The notes beneath the pieces are model-generated. The model did no database searches. It worked only from the letters and a program-made list of their open reading frames with translations, and had not been told where the DNA came from. Shown in pieces: positions 23,700-34,925 of a stretch of 64,000 nucleotides of DNA. Where the stretch lies: assembly GCA_033675545.1 (NCBI GenBank), contig JAWDGP010006539.1, forward strand, positions 62,001-126,000, written 5' to 3'. Positions within the stretch are counted from its first letter, which is position 1. Each line of letters starts with the position of its first letter. A program made the translations under genes and the position numbers. The DNA comes from Elysia crispata (taxonomy: Eukaryota > Mollusca > Gastropoda > Plakobranchidae).

Positions 23700-24535
23700 A
23701 GAGACGGCCATGACACAAAACATGTGGATGGCTAAATCGAAAGGAGAGCTTGTCGGAATTTATGTGTTGCCAGCCAGATGGATGGATGAAGCATTTGATG
23801 TAATATTTGCAAAACCTTATCTCTCAACTTTCAGCTTCTGAACAGGTTTAGGTCCTTTCATGAGGTTGTCAGTATCTTCTTTGGTATTGCATAAACCACC
23901 TTGACTCAGGTTAGGGAGGTTGCTTGCCTGTCTTTGTCTTTCAATTCCTTCTCTTGTTTTCTTCTTGCTCATGTGCTTGTATTCTTTTTGTTATAAGTAA
24001 ATATCACTTTAGAGTTTCTTCCACAGTAGCTTTCTGCTTACGTTTCAATTTTTTGCCATATTTCCTTTCAGACTCAAGAATCTTCTTGCAAGCGCTTGAT
24101 GTCTTTGTGCTGAGGTAGTTGCTCGTCTTATTAATTTTCCATGGACTAAACTAAATGCTGTGAAGATATGTTGATGCAGTCTTCCTTATCTGCGTGTTAC
24201 AATCAAGGTAACCAAAGAGTCTCTCCCCAATCAAGTTTGTCAGCAGACATGTGTCTAACTGAAAGCTCCTGTAAGTTCAGGGATGTCTCCACTATACACA
24301 CCATTCTTGAGAAAATCAAGACAGTTGTCATCGTAATGCCTGTAGGCTATTCTTGCATAAATGTTGCTGCTGTCAAGTCCTTGTCAAAGACTGAATCCGA
24401 AAATAATGTTGCAACTTCAGCAGAAACTTCACAAGTGGTTCTAATCAGTGGTGCTGCACAGAGAAGATGTTCAGCATTCAATTCATGGTCTGTCCATTTT
24501 TTCAGAGCTCTTTCCATGGCCTTGAAATGAGTTGA
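23700..24535 (-). pseudogene. Family U copy D, C-terminal part
   Basis: Broken minus-strand frames give LLTNLIGERLFGYLDCNTQI (about 24,220), NKTSNYLSTKTSSACKKILE (about 24,130) and ERKYGKKLKRKQKATVEETL (about 24,050), followed by a Lys/Glu/Gln-rich helix. The end of the copy reads GLCNTKEDTDNLMKGPKPVQ (about 23,900). The order matches copy B (SLNNLIGESAF ... GGLCKFVKDDDLVKR). Stops and frame changes are frequent. Confidence 0.55.
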
Positions 24536-25489
24536 AAATTTTGCATACGTTGTTGACTATTCATTAACAATCAGTGTGGGGTGGTGAGATATGTTGAAAA
24601 AAAGAGCCATTTCTAGAAAAGGGCAGAGAATTTTGTTGTCTTTTAAATTGTAGCAAATACTTCAGTTTGGAATGTGAGAAAAATTTTCTCAAAAGTCACG
24701 ACTGATATCCCGATGAAAAAGGACAATAATAGAATTCTCACAAAGGATGTTCAACAGGTTGCTCCTGTATGATGTCCTCTCTCTTCCAATGTTTCAAAGG
24801 AATACATACACCTTTCAATTTTGTCCTTAACTGCATTTATCTCTTAAATTTTCTCTTCATCTATTTTTTTTTTTTTTTTATAAAATTTTGTGTGGGAGGT
24901 GTTGATTAGAGTCCTGTTCTAATCACGGCGTCACTTTAGTGATACTTTAGTTGCGCCGCACTGGCCTCAGTCAAGCGATAAATAGGTCACGGGGTTGGGG
25001 TTATCCACCCAATGTGAGGTCAAGGTCGGCCGCACTGCGGGCATGCACCAGTCTTTTGTCATATTAGTTCATTTTAATACGACCTGCAAGCTTCATTTAA
25101 TTATCTTTTCATTTGATCTTTCATTAAATAAAAAAAATAGTAAAAAAAGTTGTCATTAAAAAAAAAATTATAAAAATAGCTTTGATAGAAGCTTTTATAT
25201 CAGTCATTTAAAAAGTCGGAAAATGACCTGGTTACTGAGCTAATTAACATGATTAAATGACCGCTAGCGGACAATCGGCTCCACAGAAGTTGAAAAAAAA
25301 GTTACTGTCAATAAGACAAATATTTTTCTAAACATTCACGAAAAAATCATATCCTCAGCACAAAAATTGTGTCCGTGAGTTTGATCCAAACATAATTCCC
25401 TTTAATTATTACTACAGCGTATGTTACTCTATCGAGTTGAAATATCCAAACAAGGAACAATGGCGAATAATAAAACACATTAATTTTTA
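24536..25489. other. No gene recognised
   Basis: AT-rich sequence with poly-A/T tracts. A GC-richer segment at about 24,905-25,040 might be a SINE-like fragment, but I found no A/B promoter boxes in it. Confidence 0.4.
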
Positions 25490-25519
25490 CGAGGGCAGGC
25501 TGATAATTAAGTTCCGTTT
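25490..25519 (+). repeat. Left terminal inverted repeat of MAR-1
   Basis: Thirty bases, perfectly matched by the inverse at the right end. Confidence 0.95.
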
Positions 25520-25679
25520 GCTAATAACTAGGTAAATTTTCGTCACATCGACCTAAAATTTCATACATATACTCCCGAACCATTTTTCTAGACTAATCAT
25601 AACAAGTTTGTGTGATGTCATTCATGCTCATAATGCAGTGACGCGCAACACATGATGTGGTAGCCATGTTTATGAGACA

Positions 25680-26711
25680 ATGGCGACTTCCAATGACCTT
25701 CTCATCAAACAGCGCTCTGTTATCGAGTTTTTGGCAGCTGAAGGATGTTCTGCTGCAAACATTCATGCAAGAATGAAGACAGTTTATGGTGGAATGTGCA
25801 TTTCAGACTGTGCAGTTCGCAAATGGGTGAGAATCTTTAAAGGGGAAGACCCCAGAGAGACAATTCTGCGTGATCGAAAGCGTTCGGGTAGGCCCCTTTC
25901 CGCATCGGACACGGCTCATCGAGAGAAAGTTGACTGCATGATTAGAGCTAATCGAAGGGTCAAACAAAAGGAAATTGCAGATGAAGTAGGCATTTCGAAA
26001 GAACGAGTGCACCATATCGCCACAACTGTACTGGGTTACCGAAAAGTCTCTGCCCGTTGGGTCCCAAGACAGCTCACTGTAGAGATGAAAGCGCAGAGAA
26101 AGGACATGTGTACTCAACTCTTAGAGCGTTACAATGCAGAAGGAGAAGCATTGTGACTGGAGACGAATCCTGGGTCCACCACTACGATCCAGAATGTAAA
26201 GCCCAATCGATGGAGTATAGGCACAAAACTTCTCCAAGTCCAAGGAAGTTCAAGGTTGTTGCCTCTGCAAGAAAGGTCTTGTTCACCGTTTTCTGGGACA
26301 TGGAGGGAGTGGTCCACATGGAATTTCTGGAGCAAGGGCAAACTGTGAACTCTGAGCGATATATTTCAACACTCCGAGCTCTCAAACTCCGACTCAGACG
26401 TATTCGGCGTGATAAGGACTCAATCCTGCAACACGACAATGCGCGCCCGCACACCAGTCTCCAAACTCAGGACGCCTTAAGGCAGCTGGAACTTACGACC
26501 CTACCTCACCCTGCATACAGCCCCGATCTTGCCCCCTCTGACTATTATTTGTTTCCCCAACTCAAGAAGTACCTGAAGGGCCATCACTATGACAATGATG
26601 AGGAAGTTATCGCAGATGGTGCCGTCTGAATTCTTCGCTGACGGCGTGAGCCAACTAGTGAAACGTTGGAGGCGGTGTGTTGATCGCGACGGTGACTACA
26701 TCGAAAAATAG
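25680..26711 (+). pseudogene. mariner D,D34D transposase, two small lesions
   Basis: The frame from the ATG at 25,680 reads the paired helix-turn-helix (KQRSVIEFLAAEGCSAANIH, then KQKEIADEVGISKERVHHIA) and WVPRQL. It closes at about 26,154 after YNAEGEAL. Another frame resumes at once with SIVTGDESWVHHYDPE, QHDNARPHTSLQTQDALRQL and YSPDLAPSDYYLFPQLKKYL, so exactly 34 residues separate the second and third aspartates. The C-terminus FFADGVSQLVKRWRRC and a TAG at about 26,709 lie in a further frame, where about a dozen codons present in MAR-2 are missing. The catalytic residues survive, but the gene does not encode a full protein. Confidence 0.93.
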
Positions 26712-26796
26712 AGTGCTAAGTACGTAGCTGAGATATTAAGCTTTCGTTTGACGTATTGTTTATGTATATGCTGTGAAAAATTAAAAAGTTATGATT

Positions 26797-26826
26797 AAAC
26801 GGAACTTAATTATCAGCCTGCCCTCG
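26797..26826 (-). repeat. Right terminal inverted repeat of MAR-1
   Basis: Inverse of the left repeat with no mismatch, followed by the TA duplication. Confidence 0.95.
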
Positions 26827-26828
26827 TA

Positions 26829-27682
26829 TCATTGGTGTTTTTGAATTATCTCTTGTGGCTGACCAGAGGGTTTGATAGGTGTTGATGAAGCTATGGGGGT
26901 AGTCATGTCTATGACTGTTGCGCTGATAAATCATGTTTTGTGGTAAGTTTCTAGATCTATATTCTATGTTTGTACCTCTGTCGATCGTTACTTCCACTGT
27001 CTGTGTCTGCTAGTGGTGCATCTAAAGTGTTCGTTTTCTTAATTGTCTCTAGTGGGGGAAGTGTCTGTGTGGTCTCTATTTTCATGCTGATATAACTGGT
27101 GGGAATCTTCTCTATCTGTCTCTATGCTATCACTGGGCCTGCTGGTACCTACTAGTTTTACGCTAATTTCATTATCTATATGGCTATCTGTCATCGTTTC
27201 AATTGTGTCTGCAGTAGTGTAGTGTTGCGGTATCAATCAGTAAAAATTAAAAAGTGGCTAGTGGTATGAATGTCTGGGTGGGTTTTATTTTCAGTGAGTT
27301 CTCTCTCGGTGAGTCTCTCTAAGTTTGAGAGCTCGTGCCTGCTTTGTAAACTCCCAGAGAGACGATATCACAAAGATGGGTTAATAAGGGATTTTGTTTG
27401 TCGAAGTTACACCATATATCTCAAGTTGTCTGTGTCATAAATATAGATCTAGTCCTAGACACTTTATAGTTGCCACACCTCTTCTTTTTACACGCTGATA
27501 TGTTTGCCTTACATTATATGGCAACAGATTTCGGATCAATTCCAAACACCATGCGAATGTAATCACTAAGGTCCACGCCAGAGAACGACTTTTTAATTTA
27601 ATATTGTTTTTTCCTCTTCTTATTCAAAGTCAGTTGGCCACATGTGCGGCACATTTCATTCGCATAATTATATTGATAGTGA
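26829..27682. other. No gene recognised
   Basis: Many short TCTCT/GTCTGT-like tracts. No coding or element structure was seen. Confidence 0.5.
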
Positions 27683-28262
27683 CGATCTTGAGTAAATTCC
27701 ATAATGGTTTAAAAAAATTATTCAAAAACTCTTTATCATTGCTGAGGGTAAGAAACTTGTTAAATCAGAAAGAGAAATGATATTTTAAAACCTTTGAAGA
27801 AGAAAAAATGGTTTGTATGGGGCCGTTTGTCAGTAATTGTCTTATTAAGTGAACACAATAGAAGTGTAATGGTAGAGCCGATCTTGAGTGTGTTCCATAA
27901 TGGTGTAAACAAAAATTATTTAAAAATTCTCTATTGTTGCTGAGGATAAGAAACCTGTTAAATCAGAAAGAGAAATAATATAAGAAAACCGTTGAAGAAG
28001 AAAAAATTATTTGTATGGGGCCGTTTGCAAGTAATTGTCTAATTAAGTGAACACAATAGAAGTATAATGGTAGAGCCGATCTTGAGTGTGTTCCATAATG
28101 GTGTAAACAAAAATTATTTAAAAATTCTCTATTGTTGCTGAGGATAAGAAACCTGTTAAATCAGAAAGAGAAATGATATTAGAAAACAGTTGAAGAAGAA
28201 AAAATGATTTCTGTGGAGCCGTTTGTCTGTAATTGTCTAATTAAGTTGACACAATGGAAGTA
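27683..28262. repeat. Tandem repeat, 196-198-bp unit, three copies
   Basis: Units start at 27,683, 27,879 and 28,077, each beginning CGATCTTGAG and containing TCCATAATGG, AAATCAGAAAGAGAAAT and GGGCCGTTTG or its variants. The second and third copies are nearly identical, while the first is more diverged, so the array grew by at least two steps. The unit length is in the range of animal satellite DNA, but only three copies lie here. Confidence 0.93.
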
Positions 28263-28406
28263 AATTTATAAAACTTAATTAACAAACTAAGTGAGCAAAA
28301 CGAAGCTCTAAAATAAAACCTTTTAAAGATAAAAACACGGGAATTTCACAAAAGTCACAAGACTGAGTTGATAAATCGAAAGTCAAGAGGAAACCAGTCT
28401 AGTTCG

Positions 28407-29047
28407 TTAACAAATTTGACCATAGCTTGTAAAACAAAGACAAACTTTATTACGCATCAAAGTGCAGTGCGCAAAATATCGGGCGCACTGGTTTACCCTG
28501 CCTAGCAGCGTCAGCAGAGTGTATCTGACAATGATTGATTCACTGAAGAATCTTTGGTAAGGAGATATGCAGGCAAGCAGGCCTAAACTAAAGTATCGCT
28601 GAGAGCCGATTTTGGTACGCCGTGTATAATAGAAATGTTGCATTGACCTTTTCGGTCTCTGTGATCTCCAGTTTAAGTTGTTTGTTTTGTTTATTGCATT
28701 CCATATTTCTTTCATAAAACAGCTTTGTGTCAGAAATCAGTCGAACTTCTTCCTTAAACTCTTTGTTAACACTTTCTCTTCTCGCAAAACTTTCTTTAAT
28801 GATGAGCTGTAGTTTCAGCATCTTCTAGTTGTTGTATTAAGTCCTGTTTTTCCTTTTGTAGTTCCTTAAGGATCCTTTTTTTTATTTTGACTTCAGTTCT
28901 TTTTGTGAGGCTTTCCTCCCTTTTCCTGAAAGCATTGCTTTCTTCGTGCTTTTTTATTTCACTTTTTGAGAGCACATTTTGACTTTGAGGATTTTTGTTT
29001 TGTGACACTATAGACTTGATAGTCTCCTCAGGAAATTTCAGTTTCAA
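28407..29047 (-). pseudogene. Coiled-coil coding remnant split by LTR element GY-1
   Basis: The frame 29,047-28,796 reads LKLKFPEETIKSIVSQNKNP and then KRTEVKIKKRILKELQKEKQ DLIQQLEDAE-type heptads. A neighbouring frame continues with NKEFKEEVRLISDTKLFYER and KQNKQLKLEITETEKVNATF (28,740-28,630). The composition says coiled coil; the family is unknown. The frame remains open for about ten codons on the far side of the GY-1 insertion point (upstream sequence at 43,682-43,700), so GY-1 probably landed in this gene or gene remnant. Confidence 0.4.
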
Positions 29048-29057
29048 AAATGCTTCA

Positions 29058-29251
29058 TGTTATGTTTTTTAGTCGTAGATCTATAACAAGCCCGAAGATA
29101 ATCACAGATAGAAAATATAGATGTAATCTAAGTGATAAACACAACCATCTTGGTCAAGGTAGAAACCGGAAGAGCCTTTATTTAATTAAAAAGGCCAGGG
29201 ACTCGCGAGTTACAATGTGCCAGTATGGCCGGACAAAACAAAAACATAACA
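29058..29251 (-). repeat. GY-1 left (3') LTR, 194 bp
   Basis: Starts TG and ends CA, about 98% like the copy at 43,485-43,676. Preceded by CTTCA. Confidence 0.93.
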
Positions 29252-29289
29252 CCTCCCCGCCAAGCTTGAGGTCTCCGACAAGCTGACTC

Positions 29290-32200
29290 TCAGACGTCCA
29301 GGATTACCCTGGGTCTCCTCTGCCTTCTTGAACGCCGGGGGTTGTCTGGACCGTATGTTGTCTGTTGAGGCCATCGTGACATTGGCTCTGCCGGTCCAGG
29401 AATCTGGAGAGGTGGTTGAGCCGTCGTATCTGGAACGACTGAAGGGGCTGGATTCTGAAGAGGTGGGTGAGTTGTTGACTCTGGAATGGTCACCTCCCCA
29501 GGATCTGCATCTTGATCAGCTGCATAGCGAGGACGTAGTTGTTCTATGTGGCGCTTCCACACAGGACCTCTAGGACACACGTGAACCAGGCTAGTTCTGG
29601 CTCCCAACGGCCTCTTCACGATGGCTAGGACCCACCGTGGATCCTTGTCATTTCTGGGGCCATAGTATGCAGCATAAACAGGTGTACCCGCTTTGTAAGA
29701 GTGGAGCACCTTGGCCACCGATGACGAGGATGTCGTCTCTGCCCTAGTAGTTTGCGATTGTCTCCCTTGTGCAACGCGCACTGGTGACGGCTTCAGGATA
29801 TCGATGAGCGACCTGATCTGACGGCCATTCAGAATTTCACTGGGTGATAAGCCACTCGCAAGGGGAGTGCGCCGATACATCATTAGGAATTCCTGAAGGG
29901 CTGATTTGGGAAGTAAGGAGGATTTCCGTAAGGATTTCTTGAAGCTTTGCACAAGGCATTCCGCAGCCCCATTCGTGGCTGGGTGATACGGAGCCCCTGC
30001 AAGATGAGTGATGCCATGTTCCTGACACCATGACTGAAATTAGCCTGAACTGAAAGATGTGGCGTTGTCACTGACAATAGTATGAGGAAATCCAAAATGA
30101 GCAAAGTCCTCTTCTAGTAGTTGAATGGTAGCCTTGCTCGATGTTGATGTGGTTTGATGAATGATTGGATATTTCGAATAGGCGTCGATGAGTACCAACC
30201 AGTTGTGACCTATGAAGTTGACAGCATGATCGATGTGCACTCGACTCCAGGGCTTCTCGTGTAGCATCCATGGATGGAGTGGAGCCTTGGGTGGATTACC
30301 TTGGTGTTCTGCACAAGTCCATGATTTGTGAGTCTATGCCAGGCCAATACACCGCTGTGCGAGCCAACTGCTTCATTCGTTGCATTCCAAAGTGTCCTTG
30401 ATTAAAGATGTCTAACACTTGATATTGCAGACTTGTTGGAATGACCAGTCTCGCCCCATAGAAAAGGCATCCTGCTTCACATGAGAGGGAGTCTTGTACT
30501 TGTCTAAAAGAGTGCACTGAGTAAGTCCCCCCGCTTTCATTTGGAGGATGGCATGGTGGCCAGCCTTCTCTGCAATGTCTCATGACCGTCGAGATAACTG
30601 CATCTTTGGAGCTTTCTCTGGCTACCACTCCTGGATCAGTTGATCTGATTTGATTGCTAATGATTCTGACTGTGCAAACTGAGTCCACATCTCCTTCTCT
30701 TTCGTCAAATGCTGTGTCTGGTCCTGAAGGTAAGCGACTGAGGGCATCCGCATTGCCATGTTTAGACGATTGTCTGTATTCAATGCTATAGTCATAATGG
30801 TTGCGAGTAACAGTCCACCTGGCCAGACGATTTGCTGTCAGAGCTGGTATCGCCTTGTGGGGACTAAAGATGTTGAGGAGAGGCTTGTGGTGTGTAACCA
30901 GACTAAACTTTCTTGCATAGAGAAACTGGTGATACTTCGTCAATGCGAAAATGATGGCAAGGGCTTCTTTGTGAATCTGACTGTACCTGCGTTGAGCTGG
31001 TGACAATGTCTTTGACACATTAGCAGTGGGTCGTTCGCTGCCATCAGGAAAACGGTGAAAAAGCACCTATGCCACATGAGATTCCGATGTCCACAAATGG
31101 ATTGAAATGAGCAAGCACAGTGTCTCTGCATAGCCAGTCCTTCACCTGTTGAAATGAAGCTTGCTCTTCTGCACCCCATTTCCAACGAGAGTCTTTTCTT
31201 GTGAGGTAATACAGAGGTTCGAGGACTGTAGCGAGGTTAGACAAAAACTTTCCATAGAACTGTATCTGCCCAAGAAAAGCACGCAACAGGAATGTTGGTA
31301 GGGGCTGGTATTTTGGTTATGGGATCAACCTTGGGTCCCTTTGCGATGCCTTCTCGAGAGAGGGTATGCCCCAGATACTCGACAAAAGGTTTGCCGAACT
31401 CACACTTTTCCATTCGACAGCGAAGGCCGTTTTCTTCAAGACGCTGGAGTAGTCTGCGAAGATTCTGGAGATGACTATCTGCATCGGTCCCACTCACCAG
31501 ACAGTCATCGATGTAAATAGCCACACCTGGTAGGTCATGTGTCAATTGATCCATCACCTCTTGAAAATATCCCGGAGCAGAGGTTATCTCGAAAGGATGC
31601 CGTTGTTGCAGGAGTACTCCCCTGTGTGTGCTCAAGGCGAGTTTTTCTTGCGAGGCTGGGGACAACTGGACCTGGTTGTACGCATCTACCAGGTCAATTT
31701 TGCTGAAATAATGACCTCGACCAAGCCTTCTCATCAAATCCTCTGGTTTAGGAATAGGGTGTCTGTGTGTCTCCAGCTGGGGGTTCACCGTCACCGAGTA
31801 GTCACCACAGACACGTATCTGGGCCTTATGTTGCCCCTGAAGAGCTTTCTTCCTAATAGGTACAACTGGCGTACCATAGCTGCTAAAGGTGGTGGGCTTC
31901 CATACCCCTTTAGCTATGCCCGCATCGTAGGCTTTTTCAAGGTCATCTTGTACCGCTAGAAGGACAGTGCGGGGTTTGCAGAACACGGGTTTAGCATCGA
32001 CCTTAAATTTTATGTCTAATTCAAAATCCTTGAGTAAACCCAGTCCCGAGGAAAATAATGTTGGGAACTCTGCACACAAACAGTTTGTAGCGTACTGTTT
32101 GGCTGAGTTGACTTGCTATAGGATTGGGAGCCCTTGATTTGTTTAATTTGCTGAAGCATTCTATCTACTGAGATATTCAGTTCTTTGATTGCTGACCTGC

Positions 32201-33295
32201 CCAGAATGTTCAGTTTAGAGATTTTGGTAACTACCAAGTTGATTAATGTTGGCTTTGTTCCTTCTACTTTAATCTTTTCTTGATCCTAGAATAGGAAGCG
32301 GGTGTCCAGAGGCCGACTCGAACCTGCTTGTTACCGGTTGCAATGGAGGTTTTCCCATCTGATGCCAGACCTCTGAGCAAATGAAATTGTCGCCTGCTCC
32401 TGTATCCACTTCGAATGAGACAGAGTTGTCCCTGAGTTCTGCTGAAACCTGGAGATGGGGGAAGTTTTAGATTCTTTTTACTGTTGAGAGTGTTTCGATC
32501 TTGGACACGAATTTTCTTTTCTGCAGGCACATTTTTTCGATGTGGCCTGTTTTCTGGCAAAATCTACAAACGGCATTTTTAAATTTGCAGTCTTTCCCAC
32601 TGTGGGGACCGCCACAACGGTCGCATGTTTCAACGGGAAAATCTTGTCTGATATTGTGTTTGGGTCTAAACCTTTGATGTGCATGTCCCGTAGGACGCGC
32701 TGGTGCATTTTGGGTTCTTTATTTTTTTTTTACTTGGGAGCTACCTGTACTGGTACCATACACAGTTTCCTTGGCGCATTTCGCCGCATCCTCGATTTGT
32801 GTGGCAATCTCAATGGCTCTTGTGAAGGAAAGGTCATCATCCTTGATTTTGAAAAGAGCCTTCAACACTGCTTCATTTTCACATGAGCATATGAAACGAG
32901 TCCTCATTGCTTCATCCTGAGGATTGGTTATGGAACTAAAATCGCAGGTGACTGCATCTTGTCTGATTCTTGCTGCTAAGTCACGTATGGTCTCCCCTGG
33001 TTTTCGACGCATCTCTGCCCTAAATGTATATCTTTCCCGAACCACGAACCTTTTAGGGTGAAATTGTTCCAGCATGAATTCTCCTATCGCTTTCATAGTG
33101 AGGCTGTTTATGTCCATGGGTGGAGACTTCTGCTTCGCCAAGTTATCAAGGAACTTGAAAGTTACTGGCGACTGGTTTGTCAGAAAGATATGCGAGTGCT
33201 TGTTCTCTTGTACAGAATGTGCCTCCACAAAGTGTTAAATCGGGCATAATAGTCAGTCCACAACTCGGAGCTGGGTAAAGCCATTCTTAGTGTTA
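29290..33295 (-). pseudogene. GY-1 gag-pol fossil
   Basis: Parts in order on the minus strand: gag with the start region near 33,290 and the capsid-like segment to 32,720; two CCHC zinc knuckles at about 32,640-32,520; an aspartic protease with a DTGAGDNF motif near 32,400; reverse transcriptase at about 32,100-31,240; RNase H at about 31,070-30,700; and integrase (zinc-binding region, core, C-terminal region) at about 30,560-29,290. This order (PR-RT-RH-IN) is that of Ty3/gypsy elements. It is a fossil, broken in roughly half a dozen or more places. Confidence 0.9.
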
Positions 33296-33299
33296 TATA

Positions 33300-34300
33300 T
33301 TGGTGACACTAAGCTGTAAAAATACTTTTTCTCAAACACCTTTGAATTTGGGTTTTATTTAGAGGTTTTGGCCATAAATTTAATATATAAAAGATAGAAG
33401 ACAATACGACAATACTGAATTGGGGTTTTGACCAAAAGTTTGAAATGTGATACGTGTTACTGTGACAACAAAAACACGATGTAATAATTATTTTTTAATT
33501 TAAAGAACACAATTTTGAGCAAGAAAACAATTCAAATCAAACTTTGTTTTCATATCAATGCAACAAGAGTGATACTTGAACAAAAGAAAACCCTTTATTT
33601 CAATCTAATCGTGATGCATGTTACGTGACATGGACTGAACATTTTAAAAGTTTCATATTTTACACAAACAAGGGATTATTCATTTATGTGAATTAAAAAA
33701 CTTAATCTTCAAGAATGAAAACTAATATTAAAGTTAACAGAGTCAGCCACTAAATTCAAAATTCACTTATTAAAGAGAGACATTGGCAAAATAGTGATGC
33801 ATGTTACGTGACATCATGAAACGTGATGCTTGTTACAGTGACAAAAACATACAAATGTGTCTTCTTAAATGACTCCCTCTTCTTATATTACCATGGTTAT
33901 TGTGGGTTGAAATCGTCTTACATCAATTAACAACCAGGTTTCTCTCACATCAAAGGGTCTAAGGTCATTTATTTCATTCAATGGTTGACCACTGGAGATG
34001 GCAACTAAGAGTATAAAAGCAGCAAGCAGGCATGCAGAACTAATCAGAAGTGCTTTGGATTGCATCAAATCAAATATATTCATGTGATATTTTAATATTA
34101 CAAATGTGTAAAATGGTTAAAGTGGTTATAATGGATTAAACACACACATAAATGAAGCAAAAAAGGGAAGGGGAAAAATATAAATTTACCTTAATAGTGG
34201 TACCATTCTTTTCTAAATGAAGCAAATTAGAGGTAAGCAGGCCTGTTAAGAAGTAGTGTACTTAACACCAATGGTTTTTGTACATTATTTTTTATTTGTT
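33300..34300. other. No gene; recurrent GTGATGCATGTTACGTGACA motif
   Basis: Full or partial copies of the 20-mer GTGATGCATGTTACGTGACA occur at about 33,468, 33,611, 33,793 and 33,822. An 8-bp perfect inverted pair, CTTAGTGT/ACACTAAG, lies at 33,288-33,315, where GY-1 coding sequence ends. These may be subterminal or edge sequences of an inserted element. No coding signal. Confidence 0.5.
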
Positions 34301-34597
34301 GACCGGCTCTGTGGCTCAGTGGTTAAGGCGTCCGCCTCAGAACCGGGAGGTCAGGGGTTCGATCCCCAGCCGAGCCATACCTAGAGTATCTATGGTACTC
34401 TAACACTAGGCGCCTGGCAATATGGAATTCGTGTTAGGACTGGTCAGCCTGTGTCAGTATAATGTGACTGGGTAGAATGTGCGTGTGTTACCGTTCATTC
34501 TAGTGGAGCAACACGTAAATTTGCCTAGTAACACCGTCGCTGATATAACCTAAGCAGTTGAAAAGTGACGTTAAACCCCAAACAAACAAACAAAAAG
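34301..34597 (+). mobile_element. tRNA-derived SINE
   Basis: The head (about 34,305-34,378) has an A box (TGGCTCAGTGGTTAAGGCG) and a B box (GGTTCGATCCCC) at tRNA spacing, and its ends GGCTC/GAGCC pair as an acceptor stem. A non-tRNA body of about 200 bp follows and ends in GTTAAACCCCAAACAAACAAA, a short A-rich tail typical of SINEs. The anticodon arm pairs poorly and the body continues past the tRNA end, so this is a SINE rather than a working tRNA gene. The A and B boxes are its internal RNA polymerase III promoter. Confidence 0.8.
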
Positions 34598-34925
34598 GAC
34601 AGAGTTTGGAGACGTCCTGAGCATAATTAAAATACAATTTTGTTGCAAGTGTTTTGTTGGGAATTCTACTAAAAGAAAAGAAAAAATATAAAATCAAACC
34701 AAGCTGGATATCAAGGAAATCAGAGGGAGAAGAAAGGAACATAAAGGCTCATAAGAGATGTACAAACAGATAGAGAGGCACACATAAATTATATTCTGAA
34801 AAAAAGGAACACATTGAAATAGGGTGAAAAAGACCTAAATGTAGTTCTGCTAAATTTTACAAGCTTAAAATAAAGAAGAAAAAAGGCTGAATTAGCACAC
34901 TGGCTTATCTGCTGTACTGTGTAGC
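34598..34925. other. No gene recognised; 3' flank of the spliced D/D/D gene
   Basis: AT-rich sequence following the last exon on the minus strand; no feature seen. Confidence 0.5.

Larger units (their letters stand above)
25490..26826 (+). mobile_element. mariner element MAR-1, complete ends
   Basis: The element is 1,337 bp and starts CGAGGGCAGGCTGATAATTA. The first 30 bases recur perfectly inverted at the right end (26,797-26,826). It is flanked on both sides by TA (25,488-25,489 and 26,827-26,828), the target duplication of the Tc1/mariner superfamily. The size is typical of mariners. Perfect ends with a damaged gene suggest a copy that could still be mobilised in trans. Confidence 0.96.

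Noticed and set aside
24905-25040. SINE or tRNA-like fragment
   Set aside because: The GC-richer block lacks recognisable A and B boxes and a defined tail.
27683-28262. CRISPR-like array
   Set aside because: The units are long direct tandem repeats without spacers, and the DNA is eukaryotic.
34305-34378. A tRNA gene
   Set aside because: The A and B boxes are good, but the anticodon arm pairs poorly and the transcript-like unit continues into a SINE body with an A-rich tail, so it is annotated as a SINE.
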